Of a stretch of 8,392 bases of DNA, positions 6,474 to 8,392 are shown in pieces. Position 1 is the first letter of the stretch; each line of letters opens with the position of its first letter. Location of the stretch: NCBI GenBank assembly GCA_900771085.1, contig CAAGMR010000047.1:1-8392 (forward strand), given 5' to 3'. Position numbers and translations under genes: made by a program. The notes under the pieces are model-generated. The model was not told where the DNA came from. It was given only the letters and a program-made list of their open reading frames with translations, and made no database searches. Source of the DNA: Clostridia bacterium (GTDB taxonomy: Bacteria; Bacillota; Clostridia; Oscillospirales; Acutalibacteraceae).

Positions 6474-6692
6474 ATGTTAACAATTGATTCAAAAGTAAAA
6501 GCTCTTAAAAAGAGCCCTGAAGCAACAGCTATCATCGTTAAGTATAGCCCTGGATTTGCTACAGACCCTCAGATGAAACTCGTTCAGGGTCTTACAATGA
6601 GAAAGCTTCTCTCATTCCCTCAGGCAGGACTTACCGAGGAGCAGGTTGCAGCTCTTGAAAAAGAACTTGCTGATGCTCAGATCGAAGAGTAA
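6474..6692 (+). CDS. Small conserved-looking helical protein of unknown function, 72 residues
   Basis: I cannot assign a function. The frame is supported by AGGAGG at 6461-6466, by codon use like its neighbours, and by a terminator 8 bases after the stop. The protein is cytoplasmic in character: no signal peptide, membrane segment or cysteine. Its pattern is K-A-L-K-K-S-P-E-A-T-A-I-I-V-K-Y-x-P-G-F, then D-P-Q-M...V-Q-G-L-T-M-R-K-L-L-x-F-P-Q-A-G-L-T-E-E-Q, ending in an acidic helix. From memory this resembles a short helical module (L..P....(I/L)..Y.PG....P......G.(S/T)L..L..FP..G.(S/T)..) found at the end of some larger clostridial proteins, here alone. That similarity needs a profile search. 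It appears to be a single-gene transcription unit. Confidence 0.8.
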   Translation: MLTIDSKVKALKKSPEATAIIVKYSPGFATDPQMKLVQGLTMRKLLSFPQAGLTEEQVAALEKELADAQIEE

Positions 6693-6700
6693 AAAATAAG

Positions 6701-6733
6701 AATGCACCGTCGAAAGACGGTGCATTTTTTTTT
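6701..6733. terminator. Bidirectional terminator between convergent genes
   Basis: An 11-bp perfect stem, AATGCACCGTC (6701-6711) with GACGGTGCATT (6716-6726), is capped by a GAAA tetraloop and followed by a T-run to 6733. On the other strand, the A-rich stretch at 6691-6698 supplies a T-rich tail, so the same hairpin can end the minus-strand regulator gene. The stop codon of that gene (6732-6734) sits inside the T-run, so the two genes share this element with no spare sequence. Confidence 0.93.
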
Positions 6734-8267
6734 ATTCTTCAGGTTTAAATATTTCATCACGAAGCTCTATGGCTTTCAGGACAATCATAAGACGAAGCCT
6801 TACATCAGGATCTTCGAGGTCTTCCCACAGTTCGCGTTTTATTCTGCCGAGTCTTTCAAGCAGGGTGCTGCGGTGAATATGAAGGTCGGATGATGTTGCG
6901 GTCACGCTCATATTGTTATTAAGGTAAGACCTTAATGTTTCAACATAGCTGGTTGTGGATGTCTGATCATGCTCAAAGAGTTTGCGCAAACCGTCCGAAT
7001 AGTACATTTCCAGTGGAAGGTCGTTTTGAGCATTTATGATGAGCTCGGTTAAAGCATAATCTCTGAAATAGTGATAGTTGCTTTCAGGGTCGAGTATCAT
7101 ACCATTTTCAAGAGCTGCCAGAGCCTGCTGGTAATAAAGTCTTGAGAAGTATGGGTTGCTGAAATCAGAACTTATACCAACTTTGAAAGCTGCCCCATCG
7201 ACCAGGTTGTCCAGAATCTGTTCAAGCCATATTCTTATTGATATATTCTGTACGGAATCAAAACCTATAAAGCAAAGGATATTGTCCTTATAAGGGAAGG
7301 AAATGCAGTTTGGAATTTTTATCTCAAGCTGCTCACAGATATAGTCAACAGGAATCTGAGAGGCTCTTCCTGACATATTGAAAACAAGACAGCAATAGCT
7401 CTGCTTTAATTGCAAAGCAGTGAACTGCCTGCGGGTTTCATCATCTACAGGTATCTCTTCAACAATGTTCTGAATTACTTTTCTAAGGATACTCTTATTT
7501 GATGTCATGAATGAAGTGTAGCGCTTCATTGCGAGCATAACATACTTTGCAAAGTGCAGCATAAGAGCTTCATCGCCGGGCGCAAACGGCTTGTTCGTGT
7601 AGTCGAAAGTGATGCTTCCGGCATATTCATCCATCTCGAAAAGGTTGTAACTTAAAATGTCGTGCTCCTTAACATTGAAGTGAAGAACTTCTCTGTTTGC
7701 GGTCTGCAGATCCATGGCGTCGAGGAACATATTCATTGCATTAAGACTTAACTGGTTTGATGAATCATCACCAAAAGAGAGCTTTATGCTGTCGGATGTA
7801 TAGCCGGCATTTGAAACAGCGGTGAAGTTTGAGTCGAGAATCAGTACAGGGTTATCAATGAGGGAAGAGGTAATATAAGTCATTTCATCGATATCGGCAC
7901 TGGTTTCCAGCAGGGAGGAAAGGTGATGATCCCAGTTGCTGTAAACTTCGAATATGCCATATATGGCATTTGTTACTGAGAAGATATCCGGTTTGCCATT
8001 GAGCTTTATAAAGCAGGCGTTATCAGAGTACTTTGAAAAATTTGGGACGTTACAGTAGCACACTATAACGCATCCCTTTTCAAGGCTTAAGTGACGGGGA
8101 AACTCATCTCTTGCCATAAGGTAAAGATGACCTCTTTTTAAAACCTCGGTGTTCTCAACATAGAATTCCGGCCTGCGGAGTATGAGTTCCTTAGAACGGT
8201 AACCGCTTATTTCACCGGGGAATTGCTTCCTTAAGTTTTCATATACAATATCGGCATTTAGTTTCAT
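6732..8267 (-). CDS. PucR/CdaR-type transcriptional regulator with C-terminal HTH
   Basis: The 511-residue product ends in the helix-turn-helix domain typical of PucR/CdaR regulators: L-x-x-Y-L-N-N-N-M-S-V-T-A-T-S-S-D-L-H-I-H-R-S-T-L-L-E-R-L-G-R-I, then DLEDPDVRLRLMIVLKAIEL (about 442-505), matching the family pattern of a conserved H-R-x-T-L..R-L..I and D-L-x-D-P-x-x-R-L. The middle (about 290-430) fits the degenerate GGDEF-like region of CdaR-type proteins, and the N-terminal 240 residues look like a mixed alpha/beta sensing region. No membrane segments are seen. Such proteins usually sense a metabolite and control nearby catabolic or transport genes. The ligand and targets cannot be read here; any divergent target lies beyond the right edge. 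GGAGG on the minus strand (8275-8279), 7 bases before the ATG, supports the start. Confidence 0.88.
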   Translation of the reverse strand: MKLNADIVYENLRKQFPGEISGYRSKELILRRPEFYVENTEVLKRGHLYLMARDEFPRHLSLEKGCVIVCYCNVPNFSKYSDNACFIKLNGKPDIFSVTNAIYGIFEVYSNWDHHLSSLLETSADIDEMTYITSSLIDNPVLILDSNFTAVSNAGYTSDSIKLSFGDDSSNQLSLNAMNMFLDAMDLQTANREVLHFNVKEHDILSYNLFEMDEYAGSITFDYTNKPFAPGDEALMLHFAKYVMLAMKRYTSFMTSNKSILRKVIQNIVEEIPVDDETRRQFTALQLKQSYCCLVFNMSGRASQIPVDYICEQLEIKIPNCISFPYKDNILCFIGFDSVQNISIRIWLEQILDNLVDGAAFKVGISSDFSNPYFSRLYYQQALAALENGMILDPESNYHYFRDYALTELIINAQNDLPLEMYYSDGLRKLFEHDQTSTTSYVETLRSYLNNNMSVTATSSDLHIHRSTLLERLGRIKRELWEDLEDPDVRLRLMIVLKAIELRDEIFKPEE

Positions 8268-8310
8268 GTCTGAACCTCCATTTGTATATCACTCATTTGC
8301 TTACACCCTA

Positions 8311-8340
8311 ATTTTATCAATTGGATATTGTCAGTATCAA
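8311..8340 (-). promoter_or_regulatory. Predicted sigma-A promoter of the PucR-type regulator
   Basis: Read on the minus strand, TTGATA (8340-8335) and TAAAAT (8316-8311) stand 18 bases apart. Transcription would start near 8304, leaving a leader of about 37 bases before the ATG. Both boxes are near consensus, but the surroundings are AT-rich, so chance matches are possible. Confidence 0.55.
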
Positions 8341-8364
8341 TGCACATTAATACCAAAGATAAAT

Positions 8365-8390
8365 TCCCGTACCCTACAAAATGTACGGGA
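8365..8390. repeat. Inverted repeat at the right edge, possible terminator or operator
   Basis: TCCCGTAC (8365-8372) is the exact reverse complement of GTACGGGA (8383-8390), with a 10-base loop. It lies upstream of the regulator promoter. Read leftward it is followed by an A/T-rich stretch (ATTTATCTTT) that is only a weak T-run, so it may be the terminator of a leftward gene beyond the edge, or a rightward one whose T-run is cut off. Its use cannot be decided from the window. Confidence 0.5.
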
Positions 8391-8392
8391 CA

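Noticed and set aside
6474..6692. Assignment of the 72-residue protein to the DUF1858 family
   Set aside because: That family typically ends with a cysteine-containing segment after its Y-G-x-x-C region; this protein has no cysteine and a different second half.
768..8389. The stretch CCTACAAAA occurs in both the suf palindrome and the inverted repeat at the right edge, suggesting one shared regulator
   Set aside because: In the first it is part of the paired arm, in the second mostly loop sequence, and the arms differ, so the match looks like coincidence.

Overview
The window looks like chromosome from a low-GC Firmicute, most likely a Clostridia / Lachnospiraceae-type anaerobe. The reasons are strong AGGAGG-like ribosome binding sites, compact operons closed by hairpin-plus-T-run terminators, and an iron-sulfur assembly operon in the order sufC-sufB-sufD-sufS-sufU with no sufA or sufE. 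I see no mobile element, CRISPR array, rRNA or tRNA. The organism assignment is inference from gene order and style, not from a marker gene.

Layout. Positions 1-170 hold the 3' end of an FGGY-type sugar kinase. A low-molecular-weight tyrosine phosphatase-like protein (188-655) follows 17 bases later, and a strong terminator (662-691) closes that unit. The next gap carries a good sigma-A-type promoter (725-753). A perfect 11-bp inverted repeat (764-788) lies just past its expected start site and looks like an operator. The operon sufC (858-1604), sufB (1620-3038), sufD (3057-4091), sufS (4097-5317), sufU (5307-5789) then runs without interruption into a 5-formyltetrahydrofolate cyclo-ligase gene (5791-6348). 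A terminator follows at 6353-6381.

A free-standing 72-residue protein of unknown function (6474-6692) comes next. Its ribosome binding site is one arm of a 13-bp inverted repeat (6415-6469). A shared terminator (6701-6733) separates it from a convergent, minus-strand PucR/CdaR-type regulator (8267-6732), which has its own promoter at 8311-8340. The window ends in another inverted repeat (8365-8390).

How the genes work together. SufS takes sulfur from cysteine, SufU accepts and relays it, and the SufB-SufC-SufD scaffold builds Fe-S clusters using SufC ATPase activity. All key catalytic residues of these proteins are present. The folate enzyme is tied to the operon by a 1-base gap but has no established role in cluster assembly. 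Most of the window is well-understood housekeeping. The parts worth a second look are the palindrome behind the suf promoter, the ribosome-site inverted repeat ahead of the 72-residue gene, and that small protein itself.
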